Shown here piece after piece: positions 8,401 through 15,247 of a stretch of 17,214 nucleotides of DNA. The translations under genes and the position numbers were made by a program. The DNA comes from an uncultured Xanthobacteraceae bacterium (GTDB lineage Bacteria > Pseudomonadota > Alphaproteobacteria > Rhizobiales > Xanthobacteraceae), in NCBI GenBank assembly GCA_955652925.1, contig CATPCO010000142.1, positions 1 to 17,214 on the forward strand, in the 5' to 3' direction. The notes under the pieces are model-generated. The model worked only from the letters and a program-made list of their open reading frames with translations. It was not told the DNA's origin and did not search any database. The first letter of the stretch is position 1. The number at the start of each line of letters is the position of its first letter.

Positions 8401-9504
8401 ATGCCCGAAAAGTCTCCCACCCTTGCATCGCGCTATGTTCCGCCGCTAACCGGTATCCGCGCGCTTGCGGCTTTGCTTGTGCTCGGCCTGCACACCGATC
8501 AAAACGTGCCGAGTGGCGTGCTCACCGTTCTCCCGTTTCTGGCCCGCGGCTATCTCGGTGTCGATTTTTTCTTCGTGCTGTCAGGCTTCATCATAACGCA
8601 CGTCTATTGCGCGAGCTTGGCGCAGCCAAGCCGCAATGCGGTGCAGGTATTTCTGTGGCATCGGTTCATCCGCCTTTACCCCGTTCACGTTACGGTTCTC
8701 GCCGCTCTGGTTGTTCTCATCGCCATCGTCCGGGCGAACCACATTGCCCTGAATAATCCGCAGGAGTGGCGCTTTGCGGATCTGCCCTGGCAGCTCACGC
8801 TCCTGCACGCGTGGGGGGTGACGCCGAAGCCCGGCTGGAATGCGCCATCGTGGTCGATCAGCGCGGAGTGGTTCGCTTATCTGTTGTTTCCGCTGCTCGC
8901 TCCGGCATTGATTCTTGTGCGTGACCGCGCGATCGCGCTGTTGGTTGCCACGGCTGCTCTCACCGCCACCGCATGGGCGTTCGCGCTTGCCGATTGGAGT
9001 TTGAACATCTGGGTTGGGGCGCCCGCGCTCGTTCGCGTATCCGGCGAATTCCTGTGCGGGGCCGCGCTATGCCGCGCCGTTGCGCTCGGCCGCAAGCCGG
9101 CGAGCCTGCGTGGTGACCTGCTCGGAGCCGCGGCATTCCTGTTGTTCCTGGCCGGCGCCTCCTTGGCGATGCGCGATTATGGCCTCGTGGCTCTGCTTGC
9201 CGTGACGATTTTCGGAGCTGCAACTGCCAACGGATTTCTGGCCGGCATGTTAGGAAGCCGGCCATTCGTATGGCTCGGCGAGATCTCCTATTCCATATAC
9301 ATGGTTCATTTTCCCGTGCTGCTCGTCCTGCGGCGATTTTGGCAATATGCCGGGATTGCGCAATGGAATGCATCCGGCCGCGCGGCCGCATTTCTGGCGA
9401 CGGTCATGCTGGTGATTGCGCTCGCGGCGATGCTTTTCTATGCGGTGGAGCGGCCCGCGCGAATGCGCCTGCGCGATTGCGTGGGCAAGCTCGCCCCGGC
9501 GTGA
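8401..9504 (+). CDS. acyltransferase-3 family membrane protein (OafA/OpgC-like)
   Basis: This 367-residue polytopic membrane protein belongs to the acyltransferase-3 family, which transfers acetyl, succinyl or similar groups to extracytoplasmic sugars. The N-terminus shows the family signature PLTGIRALAAL with Arg20, then the conserved His31 in LGLHTDQ, and GYLGVDFFFVLSGF at 50-63. The segment WNAPSWSISAEWFAYLLFP and the C-terminal GEISYSIYMVHFPVLL with a final VERPARMRLR are also typical. About ten hydrophobic helices can be seen and there is no added SGNH domain. It starts nine bases after the glucan exporter gene, so the two are probably co-transcribed. OpgC/OpgE-type proteins of this and related families modify osmoregulated periplasmic glucans, so glucan succinylation or acylation is a reasonable inference. 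The acceptor is not proven. Confidence 0.85.
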   Translation: MPEKSPTLASRYVPPLTGIRALAALLVLGLHTDQNVPSGVLTVLPFLARGYLGVDFFFVLSGFIITHVYCASLAQPSRNAVQVFLWHRFIRLYPVHVTVLAALVVLIAIVRANHIALNNPQEWRFADLPWQLTLLHAWGVTPKPGWNAPSWSISAEWFAYLLFPLLAPALILVRDRAIALLVATAALTATAWAFALADWSLNIWVGAPALVRVSGEFLCGAALCRAVALGRKPASLRGDLLGAAAFLLFLAGASLAMRDYGLVALLAVTIFGAATANGFLAGMLGSRPFVWLGEISYSIYMVHFPVLLVLRRFWQYAGIAQWNASGRAAAFLATVMLVIALAAMLFYAVERPARMRLRDCVGKLAPA

Positions 9505-9513
9505 TCAGCAACT

Positions 9514-10680
9514 TTATTTGATTCGTTCGAGCACGCTCACGTAGTTGGCGACCGCGGTGCCGCCCATGTTGAAGATGCCGCCCAATGTCGCGTTCCTGAT
9601 CTGCATGTCACCCGCCTTGCCCATGAGCTGCATGGCGGTAAGGGCGTGCATCGAAACACCGGTCGCACCGATGGGATGACCTTTGGCCTTGAGCCCGCCC
9701 GAAGGATTGACCGGCAACGGTCCGTCTTTCCCGGTGAGTCCCTCAGTCAGCGCGCGTGCTCCTTGACCTTCCGGCACCAGGCCCATGGCCTCGTATTCCA
9801 TCAATTCCGCAATGGTGAAACAGTCGTGAGTTTCCACGAATGAGAGATCGGAAAGCTGCACGCCCGCGCTCGCGAGCGCGCGCTTCCATGCCTCGCTGCA
9901 GCCTTCGAGCTTGAGCACGTCACGTTTGGACATGGGGAGGAAATCCTGCACGTGCTCGGCGGCGCGAAACGCAATGGCCTTGCCGAGCTTGAGCGCGGTC
10001 GCGACGTCTGCCAGGACGACAGCGGCTGCGCCATCAGAGACAAGCGAGCAATCCGTGCGCTTGAGCGGACCCGCAACGCGCGGGTTCTTCTCGCTTTCGG
10101 CGCGACAGAACTCATAACCGAAATCCTTGCGGATTTGTGCAAACGGATTGGCGACGCCGTTCTTGTGATTCTTGGCCGCGATGCGGGCGAGCGCGTCTGA
10201 TTGATCGCCCCAGCGCTGAAAATAAAGTGCTGCGATCTTCCCGAAGATGCCCGCAAAGCCGCCTTCGATATCCGCCTCCTCGCGAACATAGGAGGCCTTG
10301 AGCAGATTGCGTCCAATCTCGGGCCCGGGCGTGGTCGTCATCTGCTCGACACCGACCACGAGCACAATGCGTGCGCTGTTTGCAGCGATCGCCTTGAGCC
10401 CTTGGTGGATGGCGGCCGAGCCGGTCGCACAGGCATTCTCGACGCGGCTTGCGCGCTTGAACCGCAGGTCGGGCGAGGCCTGCAAAACCAGCGAGGCGGT
10501 AAAATCCTGCTGCGAGAACCCGCCATTGAAGTGGCCAAGCACGATCTCGTCGATATCGCGCGCGGGAACGCCCGCATCCACAAGCGCCTCGCTCGCCACC
10601 CGAACAACCAGGCTTTCGACCGTTTCGCCTTCAAGACGGCCGAAGGGGGTGTGCGCCCAGCCAACAATACATGCGGTCAT
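9514..10680 (-). CDS. thiolase-family acyl-CoA acetyltransferase (SCP2-thiolase-like)
   Basis: This 388-residue thiolase-superfamily enzyme should form or cleave a beta-ketoacyl-CoA in the cytoplasm. The acyl-accepting cysteine is in ENACATGSAA (Cys84). His285 lies in ETHDCFTIAELMEYEAMGL and His335 in KGHPIGATG, as in SCP2/SCP-x-type thiolases. The usual C-terminal CxG loop of degradative thiolases is replaced by GIFNMGG, which is normal for this subgroup, where the HDCF segment supplies the second catalytic cysteine. The start ATG at 10680 has AAGGAAGAG about 5 bases upstream. It converges on the acyltransferase gene with only nine bases between the two stop codons. The family is often called acetyl-CoA acetyltransferase, but the real chain-length or branched substrate is unknown. 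No oxidation partner genes are adjacent. Confidence 0.9.
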   Translation of the reverse strand: MTACIVGWAHTPFGRLEGETVESLVVRVASEALVDAGVPARDIDEIVLGHFNGGFSQQDFTASLVLQASPDLRFKRASRVENACATGSAAIHQGLKAIAANSARIVLVVGVEQMTTTPGPEIGRNLLKASYVREEADIEGGFAGIFGKIAALYFQRWGDQSDALARIAAKNHKNGVANPFAQIRKDFGYEFCRAESEKNPRVAGPLKRTDCSLVSDGAAAVVLADVATALKLGKAIAFRAAEHVQDFLPMSKRDVLKLEGCSEAWKRALASAGVQLSDLSFVETHDCFTIAELMEYEAMGLVPEGQGARALTEGLTGKDGPLPVNPSGGLKAKGHPIGATGVSMHALTAMQLMGKAGDMQIRNATLGGIFNMGGTAVANYVSVLERIK

Positions 10681-10732
10681 GGTGCTCTTCCTTGATTTGC
10701 GCTATGCACGATTGTCAGTGCTTGTGATGGAA

Positions 10733-10747
10733 ATGCAACACTTGCAT
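10733..10747. promoter_or_regulatory. dyad in thiolase/dacA divergent region, candidate operator
   Basis: ATGCAACACTTGCAT is a perfect 6-3-6 inverted repeat, 52 bases upstream of the thiolase start and 166 bases before the dacA-like gene. Position and form fit a dimeric regulator such as a TetR- or GntR-type repressor of acyl-CoA metabolism, but no regulator gene is present and the match could be chance. The rest of the 233-base divergent region (10681-10913) holds no open frame of note. It includes an AT-rich run TTTTAACATTAACA at about 10773 and a pyrimidine-rich stretch at 10818-10840. Confidence 0.3.
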
Positions 10748-10913
10748 AACGTGCCGAAATTTGGACGCTTTCTTTTAACATTAACACGGGCCTGACGGCA
10801 GGAGCCTGCGAGCGGGGGCTTTTCGCTTTTGCCTTTTATCCATCATCGGCTTAGCCTTGCTCGCTTACACCTTCTCCCGCCGGCGATAAGGTTTGGCCGG
10901 CCCGCCTCAAAGC

Positions 10914-12221
10914 ATGGAACGCGCAATGCCGTCTAGCGCTCTGCGACTTCTAATGTGGGCGGGAATCCTGTGCACCGCAACCGCGTTTACGGCCGAGCGC
11001 GCCGCGGCCGAGGCGCTGTTGGTCATCGAGGCCGAGAGCGGAAAAGTTCTGTATTCGCAGAACGCAGGCTATCCCTGGTACCCGGCCTCCGTCACCAAGC
11101 TCATGACCGCCTATGTGACGTTGCGCGCGGTCAAAGAAGGCCGGATCACCCTCGACCAGCCGCTGACCGTCTCCGCCAACGCGGTCGCGCAGGCTCCGGT
11201 GAAGATGGGATTCGGGGCCGGTACCCAGGTCACCGTCGACAACGCGCTCAAGATGCTGATGGTGAAATCAGCGAACGATATCGCAGTCGTGCTTGCCGAA
11301 GGCGTCGGCGGCTCGATCGAGAACTTCGCCGACCAGATGAATGCAAACGCCCGTCGTCTCGGCATGGTGCAGTCGAGCTTCGTCAATCCCAATGGCCTGC
11401 CCGCCGACGACCAGATTTCCTCCGCGCGTGACCTTGCAATTCTCGCGCGCGCTCTCATCCGGGAATTCCCGGAATACGACTACTATTGGCACCTGCCCGG
11501 CATCCGCATGGGCAAGATGGTGCAGCGCAATTACAACAGCCTGCTCGGCCGCTATCCCGGCGCCGACGGCATGAAGACCGGATTCATCTGCGCCTCGGGC
11601 TTCAATCTCGTCGCTTCCGCAACGCGCGACGGCAGGCGGTTGATCGCCGTGGTGCTCGGGGCGCCTTCCTCGGCGGGGCGCGCGCTCAAGGCCGCGCAGC
11701 TTCTGGAGCGAGGCTTCAACAGCAGCACCGGGCTTAACTGGTTGATGCCCGCCCTCGCAACGGTCGAGACGGTGGAGCCGGTCAGTGCCGCTCCGCCGAA
11801 TCTGCGCGATGATATGTGCGGTTCACACCGCAAGCGTGCCGCCACGGAAGATGAAGAGGAAATAGCCCCGACCAATTTTGGTCCGGACTCCCCCTATGGC
11901 GTGTTCGTCTCGAGCCTGCACGCGCCCAAGACGAAGGGAAATCTGCTGCAAGACGCAAATATGGGTGAACCGGTTCTGGTTTATACCGGGACCAAACCTC
12001 CGGCGCCGGGGGCGGCGGCGGAATCAAAGAAGCCGGCCAAGAAGAAAGCTGCCGCGGCTAAACCGGCCGCAGCGGGAAAGGAAGGCGCGACCTCCGATGC
12101 TCCAGCCGCAGGCGATGAGCCAGCGCCGAAGCCCAAGCCCAAAAAGCCAGCCGCCAAGCCGACCCTGCTTACTCCGACATCAGTACCAGCGACGAGCCAG
12201 CAAACATCTCAGATGCGGTGA
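10914..12221 (+). CDS. D-alanyl-D-alanine carboxypeptidase (DacA/DacF-type, peptidase S11)
   Basis: This low-molecular-weight penicillin-binding protein trims the terminal D-Ala from peptidoglycan stem peptides in the periplasm. With ATG 10914 it is 435 residues. A signal peptide covers about residues 10-33. The catalytic motifs are all present: SVTK with nucleophile Ser59 and Lys62, SAN at 119-121, and KTG at 221-223 followed by FICASGFN. After the catalytic domain (to about 290) a low-complexity tail runs from about 360 to the end, rich in Lys, Ala and Pro (KKPAKKKAAAAKPAAAGK, later KPKPKKPAAKP). A classical C-terminal amphipathic membrane anchor is not visible. ATG 10926 is a nearly equal start choice; TTG 10893 adds an unlikely leader. 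The gene diverges from the thiolase gene and converges on the cyclase-family gene. Confidence 0.92.
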   Translation: MERAMPSSALRLLMWAGILCTATAFTAERAAAEALLVIEAESGKVLYSQNAGYPWYPASVTKLMTAYVTLRAVKEGRITLDQPLTVSANAVAQAPVKMGFGAGTQVTVDNALKMLMVKSANDIAVVLAEGVGGSIENFADQMNANARRLGMVQSSFVNPNGLPADDQISSARDLAILARALIREFPEYDYYWHLPGIRMGKMVQRNYNSLLGRYPGADGMKTGFICASGFNLVASATRDGRRLIAVVLGAPSSAGRALKAAQLLERGFNSSTGLNWLMPALATVETVEPVSAAPPNLRDDMCGSHRKRAATEDEEEIAPTNFGPDSPYGVFVSSLHAPKTKGNLLQDANMGEPVLVYTGTKPPAPGAAAESKKPAKKKAAAAKPAAAGKEGATSDAPAAGDEPAPKPKPKKPAAKPTLLTPTSVPATSQQTSQMR

Positions 12222-12260
12222 GTTCCCGCACGACGCTGGCGAGCTCGTCATCGGAGCGGC

Positions 12261-13214
12261 TTACTTGATGGCTTGGGGATTGATCGGCGATCCGGTGCCG
12301 CCGGTGATGATGAGTGGCGGGCCGCAAAAGAAGAACTCATAGATTCCGTCGTCGGCGCAGTCCTCGGCAAGCTCCTTGAGATAAAAGATTTCGCCCATGC
12401 ACAGGCCCATGGCCGGGATCACGACCCAGTGCCAGGGTTGGTTCGCCTCCGTCGTTTCGTTCGGCCGCACCTCGACGCCCCAGGTATCGGAGCAGATGGC
12501 GGCAATTTCCTTGGCGTGACACCAATAGCAGTTCTCGAACCGCACGCCGGGCGCGTCGCCGCCGGCATAGCCGCCCCATTCCTTCTCAGCGAGGCAGCGT
12601 TCCATCTGGCCGGTGCGAATAATGACGAAATCTCCGCGGCGGATTTCCACGTTCTGATGCTTGGCGCACTTGTCGAGCTCATCATTCGAGATGGCTTCAC
12701 CGTCGGCGAGCCAATTCACGCCGCGCAAGCGCGCGATGTCGAGCAGCACGCCGCGGCCCGCCATCTTGCTCTTGGAATGCTCAATGCCGAGCACGTTCAA
12801 CCCGCGGGCATCGATCATTCTCGGATCGTGCCCGTTGTACGCCTTGTCCTCGTAAAAGACGTGGCCCAGCGCGTCCCAGTGGGTGCCCCCCTGAACACAA
12901 AGATTGAGCGTGTCGTCGGCGTAGCGAATCTTGTTCCAGTCCTGCCGCCCGGCAATGGCATCGGTGCCGGTCGCGAGCATCTGGTGGATGGGATTGAAAC
13001 GTCCGCCGAACAGGCCGGTCTGCGGCCCGTTGCTGTCGAGCGGGATGCCGAGCGCAAATACCTTGCCGCTGCGAATGAGGCTTGCCGCCTTGACGATGTC
13101 TTCCGGTGTCACATGGTTGAGCGTGCCGATCTGATCGTGTTTGCCCCAGCGGCCCCAGTTGCTGAGCTTTTGCGACGCTTGCGCGATCGCCTGCCTGCCC
13201 ACTTTGATGTCCAT
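12261..13214 (-). CDS. cyclase-family metal-dependent hydrolase (kynurenine formamidase-like fold)
   Basis: This 317-residue protein belongs to the cyclase family (PF04199), which includes bacterial kynurenine formamidase and several metal-dependent hydrolases. The metal-binding core is GGTHWDALGH at residues 109-118, with His112, Asp114 and His118, matching the family pattern GTHxDxxxH. A conserved N-terminal DQIGTLNHVTPE motif, GVLLDIARL, a RRGDFVIIRTGQ strand and PWHWVVIPAMGLCMGEIFYLKEL near the C-terminus agree with the longer cyclase subgroup common in proteobacteria. ATG 13214 has an AGAGGGG about 10 bases upstream. No tryptophan or other pathway gene is adjacent, so the substrate is unknown; arylformamidase is not supported beyond fold. 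It is transcribed divergently from the fitA-like gene, 86 bases away. Confidence 0.88.
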   Translation of the reverse strand: MDIKVGRQAIAQASQKLSNWGRWGKHDQIGTLNHVTPEDIVKAASLIRSGKVFALGIPLDSNGPQTGLFGGRFNPIHQMLATGTDAIAGRQDWNKIRYADDTLNLCVQGGTHWDALGHVFYEDKAYNGHDPRMIDARGLNVLGIEHSKSKMAGRGVLLDIARLRGVNWLADGEAISNDELDKCAKHQNVEIRRGDFVIIRTGQMERCLAEKEWGGYAGGDAPGVRFENCYWCHAKEIAAICSDTWGVEVRPNETTEANQPWHWVVIPAMGLCMGEIFYLKELAEDCADDGIYEFFFCGPPLIITGGTGSPINPQAIK

Positions 13215-13253
13215 TGGTCGCGGCCCCTCTTTGTGTTCGGGAATCTGGAAACC

Positions 13254-13290
13254 TTGTATTTCTCAAGGCTGATTGCTATCATGATAGCAA
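13254..13290 (+). promoter_or_regulatory. fitAB-like promoter with overlapping perfect palindromic operator
   Basis: The 18-base perfect palindrome TTGCTATCATGATAGCAA occupies 13273-13290, ending 10 bases before the antitoxin ATG. From memory, the operator bound by gonococcal FitAB has the half-sites TGCTATCA and TGATAGCA; both occur here, abutted instead of spaced. A candidate minus-10 box TATCAT (13277-13282) lies inside the palindrome, 17 bases after a weak minus-35 TTGTAT (13254-13259). This would let the antitoxin-toxin complex block RNA polymerase. AAGAGG at 13289-13294 is the antitoxin Shine-Dalgarno. A small inverted repeat CCTTG/CAAGG (13252-13268) lies just upstream. The promoter boxes are inference; the palindrome is certain. 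Confidence 0.65.
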
Positions 13291-13300
13291 GAGGATCGAT

Positions 13301-13543
13301 ATGGCCCAAGTGATTGTTCGCAACTTGGAAGACACCGTCAAGCGCAAGCTCCAGCGGCGTGCTGCGCGCCATGGCCATTCCATGGAGCAAGAAATCCGCG
13401 ATATTCTGCGCGATGCCGTAAAGGAAGAAGGACGCAGCCGGAAGGGACTCGGTACCGAAATCGCAGAGCTGTTCCAGGGGCTCGGACTCGACGAGCCTAT
13501 CCCAGAATTGAAAATCGAGATCAAGCCGCCGAAATTCGATTGA
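13301..13543 (+). CDS. fitA: FitA-like ribbon-helix-helix antitoxin
   Basis: This 80-residue protein is the antitoxin and DNA-binding partner of the PIN toxin that follows. The N-terminus MAQVIVRNLEDTVKRKL forms the RHH beta strand and first helix, and AARHGHSMEQEIRDILRDAV gives the second helix with the G-x-S-x-E-x-E signature typical of FitA/StbC-like antitoxins. The C-terminal tail (LDEPIPELKIEIKPP) is the sort of extended peptide that inserts into the toxin. ATG 13301 follows AAGAGG with a 6-base spacer; the open frame back to 13214 is rejected because it crosses the operator. The stop TGA overlaps the toxin ATG by one base. It likely represses its own promoter through the palindrome at 13273-13290. 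Confidence 0.88.
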   Translation: MAQVIVRNLEDTVKRKLQRRAARHGHSMEQEIRDILRDAVKEEGRSRKGLGTEIAELFQGLGLDEPIPELKIEIKPPKFD

Positions 13544-13956
13544 TGATCGTCCTCGATACGAACGTGCTCTCGGCGGCAATGCATTTCGAGGCGCCGGTCA
13601 TCGCGTGGCTTGATCGCCAGCCGCGTACATCTGTCTGGACTACGGCGATTTCCATGCTTGAAATCCGCTATGGACTGTTGTCCATGCCTACGGGACGCCG
13701 ACGAGTGGAGCGACAGACGGCATTCGCACGTCTCCTCGAGGATAAACTCGAGCGGCGGGTGTTACCTTTCGATCTCGATGCTGCTGAACAGTCGGCGGCA
13801 CTCATGGAGGCACGTCGTCGCGCCGGTCGGCCTGGCGAGACGCGCGACGCCATGATCGCCGGCATTGCGCTGGCGCAGCGGGCGACCCTTGCCACCCGCA
13901 ATATCCGCCATTTCGAGGATCTCACAGTGCCCGTGGTCGACCCCTGGCACGCCTGA
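13543..13956 (+). CDS. fitB: FitB/VapC-like PIN-domain ribonuclease toxin
   Basis: This 137-residue PIN-domain protein is the predicted endoribonuclease toxin of the first module. The acidic metal-binding residues are in place: Asp5 in VLDTNVLS, Glu40 in SMLEIRYG, Asp102 in ETRDAMIAGIA, and Asp126 in TRNIRHFEDL. Length and the closing segment VPVVDPWHA are those of a complete family member. I start it at ATG 13543, whose A is also the last base of the antitoxin stop (TGATG), so translation is probably coupled. It appears intact, in contrast to the PIN toxin at 16262. VapC-type and FitB-type toxins overlap in sequence; the FitB name rests on the RHH partner and the operator. Confidence 0.88.
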   Translation: MIVLDTNVLSAAMHFEAPVIAWLDRQPRTSVWTTAISMLEIRYGLLSMPTGRRRVERQTAFARLLEDKLERRVLPFDLDAAEQSAALMEARRRAGRPGETRDAMIAGIALAQRATLATRNIRHFEDLTVPVVDPWHA

Positions 13957-14087
13957 TTGAGCGTAGACCCTGCCACTACCTGTTCCATCCGGCTCTCCAT
14001 AATGAACACCAAACAGCGGTCCGTGCACTGCGCGGTCGCTCGCTAATGCTTGCAGTGCAATGCCCACAGCGCACGGCACATCCCCGA

Positions 14088-14552
14088 TCACACAATCCCC
14101 GACGCCGGATATTCCAGCTTGCGCGCGAAGCTGAGGCCCTCGGTGTAGATATCGAGCGGCGGCTCTTCGTCGAACCATACCCAATCCAGCGTTTCGCCCT
14201 GCCACTTTTCGCGCCCCTGTTCGTACGATTTGAACCCGATGCGCGAGGTTGCGCCGCCCACGTGGCGCACCTCGATGCTGTCCACCAGCTGAGGCACGCC
14301 GCCCGCGGGAGTGATATTGGCGACCGCGTCCTTCGGTATCGCGCCGGTTCCGTGTTGGCCCGATCGCCCCAGCAGGATGCGCTGCGGATTGTCGCGCGTC
14401 GATTCGCAGGTCACGCCGGCGACCCACGCGATCGTCGGCTTGTCGAATCTCCTGCCCTGCCACCAGTCGGGATAGCGCGACGTGGCAGTCGTCAGGTTGA
14501 TCCTGAGATCGAACTTGGTCGGTTGTTCGACCGGTATGTCGGCTGGTTTCAC
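14088..14552 (-). pseudogene. phage terminase large subunit remnant A (internal ATPase part)
   Basis: The minus-strand frame encodes about 154 residues that match the middle of a phage terminase large subunit, the motor that packages DNA into proheads. Segments YPDWWQGRRFDKP, IAWVAGVT and KWQGETLDWVWFDEEPP are visible; the last is the Walker B region with the catalytic acidic pair. The Walker A part is missing at the start. Homology stops abruptly after YTEGL at about 14132, followed by an unrelated 14-residue tail and a stop. It therefore lacks both ends and cannot make a working terminase. The final 84 bases (14132-14215) are repeated in remnant B. The listed start is only the first GTG of the open frame and probably has no meaning. 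Confidence 0.75.
14132..14215 (-). repeat. 84-base direct repeat, copy A (terminase Walker B segment)
   Basis: This segment and 15496-15579 align without gaps over 84 bases with 5 differences counted by eye (about 94% identity). It encodes REKWQG through YTEGL of the terminase remnants. Homology ends sharply on both sides. The two copies are in the same orientation, 1,364 bases apart, with the mazEF-like pair between them. Confidence 0.85.
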
Positions 14553-14556
14553 GCCC

Positions 14557-14595
14557 TTGGCAGGCCCATGCCTCGGATGTTATATTGAAATATAA
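14557..14595 (+). promoter_or_regulatory. mazEF-like promoter with overlapping dyad
   Basis: A minus-35 box TTGGCA (14557-14562, five of six consensus bases) and a minus-10 box TATATT (14581-14586, five of six) are separated by 18 bases. The minus-10 lies inside the 16-base dyad TTATATTGAAATATAA (14580-14595; 7-base arms, 2-base centre), a suitable operator for an AbrB-fold antitoxin that represses its own transcription. This AT-rich stretch stands out in the GC-rich surroundings. GGAGG at 14600-14604, 7 bases before the antitoxin ATG, is a strong ribosome binding site. Confidence 0.65.
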
Positions 14596-14611
14596 TTTTG
14601 GAGGCCATAAC

Positions 14612-14872
14612 ATGCCGCACGCTGCACGACTTCGAAAGGTTGGGGGGTCGGTCATGCTGGCGATCCCCAAGGCCATGCTCGATGCACTTGATCTCGGGCC
14701 GGAAGTCTCGGTCGGGCTCTCGATCAAAGGCGGCAGGCTCGTCGTCGATCCGAAACGGCGGCGACGCTATTCGCTCGATGAATTGCTGGCGCAGTGCAAA
14801 CCCGGGGCGCGCCGCTCGCGCGAGGAGCGCGATTGGCTTGCGGACCCGCCGGTCGGCCGCGAGCTGATCTGA
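14612..14872 (+). CDS. MazE-like AbrB-fold antitoxin
   Basis: This 86-residue protein is predicted to neutralise the PemK/MazF-type toxin that follows and to repress the shared promoter. The swapped-hairpin AbrB/MazE domain occupies about residues 7-50: RLRKVGGSVMLAIPKAMLDALDLGPEVSV, then a GGRLVVDP strand. The C-terminal half is charged (YSLDELLAQCKPGARRSREERDWL) and should wrap around the toxin, as in related MazE and ChpI-like proteins. ATG 14612 has GGAGG seven bases upstream; the open frame back to TTG 14585 crosses the dyad and is rejected. The stop shares one base with the toxin start (TGATG). Confidence 0.88.
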   Translation: MPHAARLRKVGGSVMLAIPKAMLDALDLGPEVSVGLSIKGGRLVVDPKRRRRYSLDELLAQCKPGARRSREERDWLADPPVGRELI

Positions 14873-15201
14873 TGGAGCGGGGCGACATCTATCTTGTCTC
14901 GCTCGATCCGACTGCCGGCCATGAGCAACCGGGCAAGCGACCCGTGCTCGTGATTTCGCCCGGCAAATTCAACCGGCTGACCGCCGTGCCGGTCGTGCTG
15001 CCGATCACTGGTGGAGGCGGCTTTGCGCGAACCGCAGGCTTTGCAGTATCGCTCACCGGTGCCGGCACGCAGACGACCGGCGTGGTGCGCTGTGATCAAC
15101 CGCGCGCGCTCGATCTGCGCGCGCGAGGCGGGAAGCTTGAGACGGTGCCCGACGAGATTGTTGACGAAGTACTACGGAAGGTCGGTCCGCTTTTCGAATA
15201 G
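14872..15201 (+). CDS. MazF/PemK-family endoribonuclease toxin
   Basis: This 109-residue protein is a predicted mRNA interferase of the PemK/MazF/CcdB fold. Family features are the start MERGDIYLVSLDPTAGHEQPGKRPVLVIS, with the catalytic-type Arg of the KRPVLVIS strand, the VVLPITGGG loop and TTGVVRCDQPRALDL, which holds the usual Thr near the active site. The end EIVDEVLRKVGPLFE is a normal C-terminal helix, so the gene appears complete. ATG 14872 overlaps the antitoxin stop by one base. The pair lies between the two terminase remnants but on the opposite strand. The stop codon shares its last base with a perfect 12-base palindrome GTCCGGCCGGAC (15201-15212); no T run follows, so it is not a convincing intrinsic terminator. 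Confidence 0.9.
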   Translation: MERGDIYLVSLDPTAGHEQPGKRPVLVISPGKFNRLTAVPVVLPITGGGGFARTAGFAVSLTGAGTQTTGVVRCDQPRALDLRARGGKLETVPDEIVDEVLRKVGPLFE

Positions 15202-15247
15202 TCCGGCCGGACGGGAACCGCGCCCTGCTTGTGCGGTAACCCGCCAG

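Noticed and set aside
13215..13300. Extended N-terminus of the fitA-like gene from 13214
   Set aside because: The extension spans the promoter and palindrome; ATG 13301 has a good RBS and begins the RHH domain.
12273..13313. 346-codon open frame on the plus strand
   Set aside because: It is antisense to the cyclase-family gene and runs through the fitAB-like operator; composition is shadow-like.
13762..14727. 321-codon open frame on the minus strand
   Set aside because: It overlaps the PIN toxin, the terminase remnant in another frame and the mazE-like gene; no recognisable motif.
15201..15212. Intrinsic terminator after mazF at GTCCGGCCGGAC
   Set aside because: The palindrome is perfect but has no loop and no following T run.
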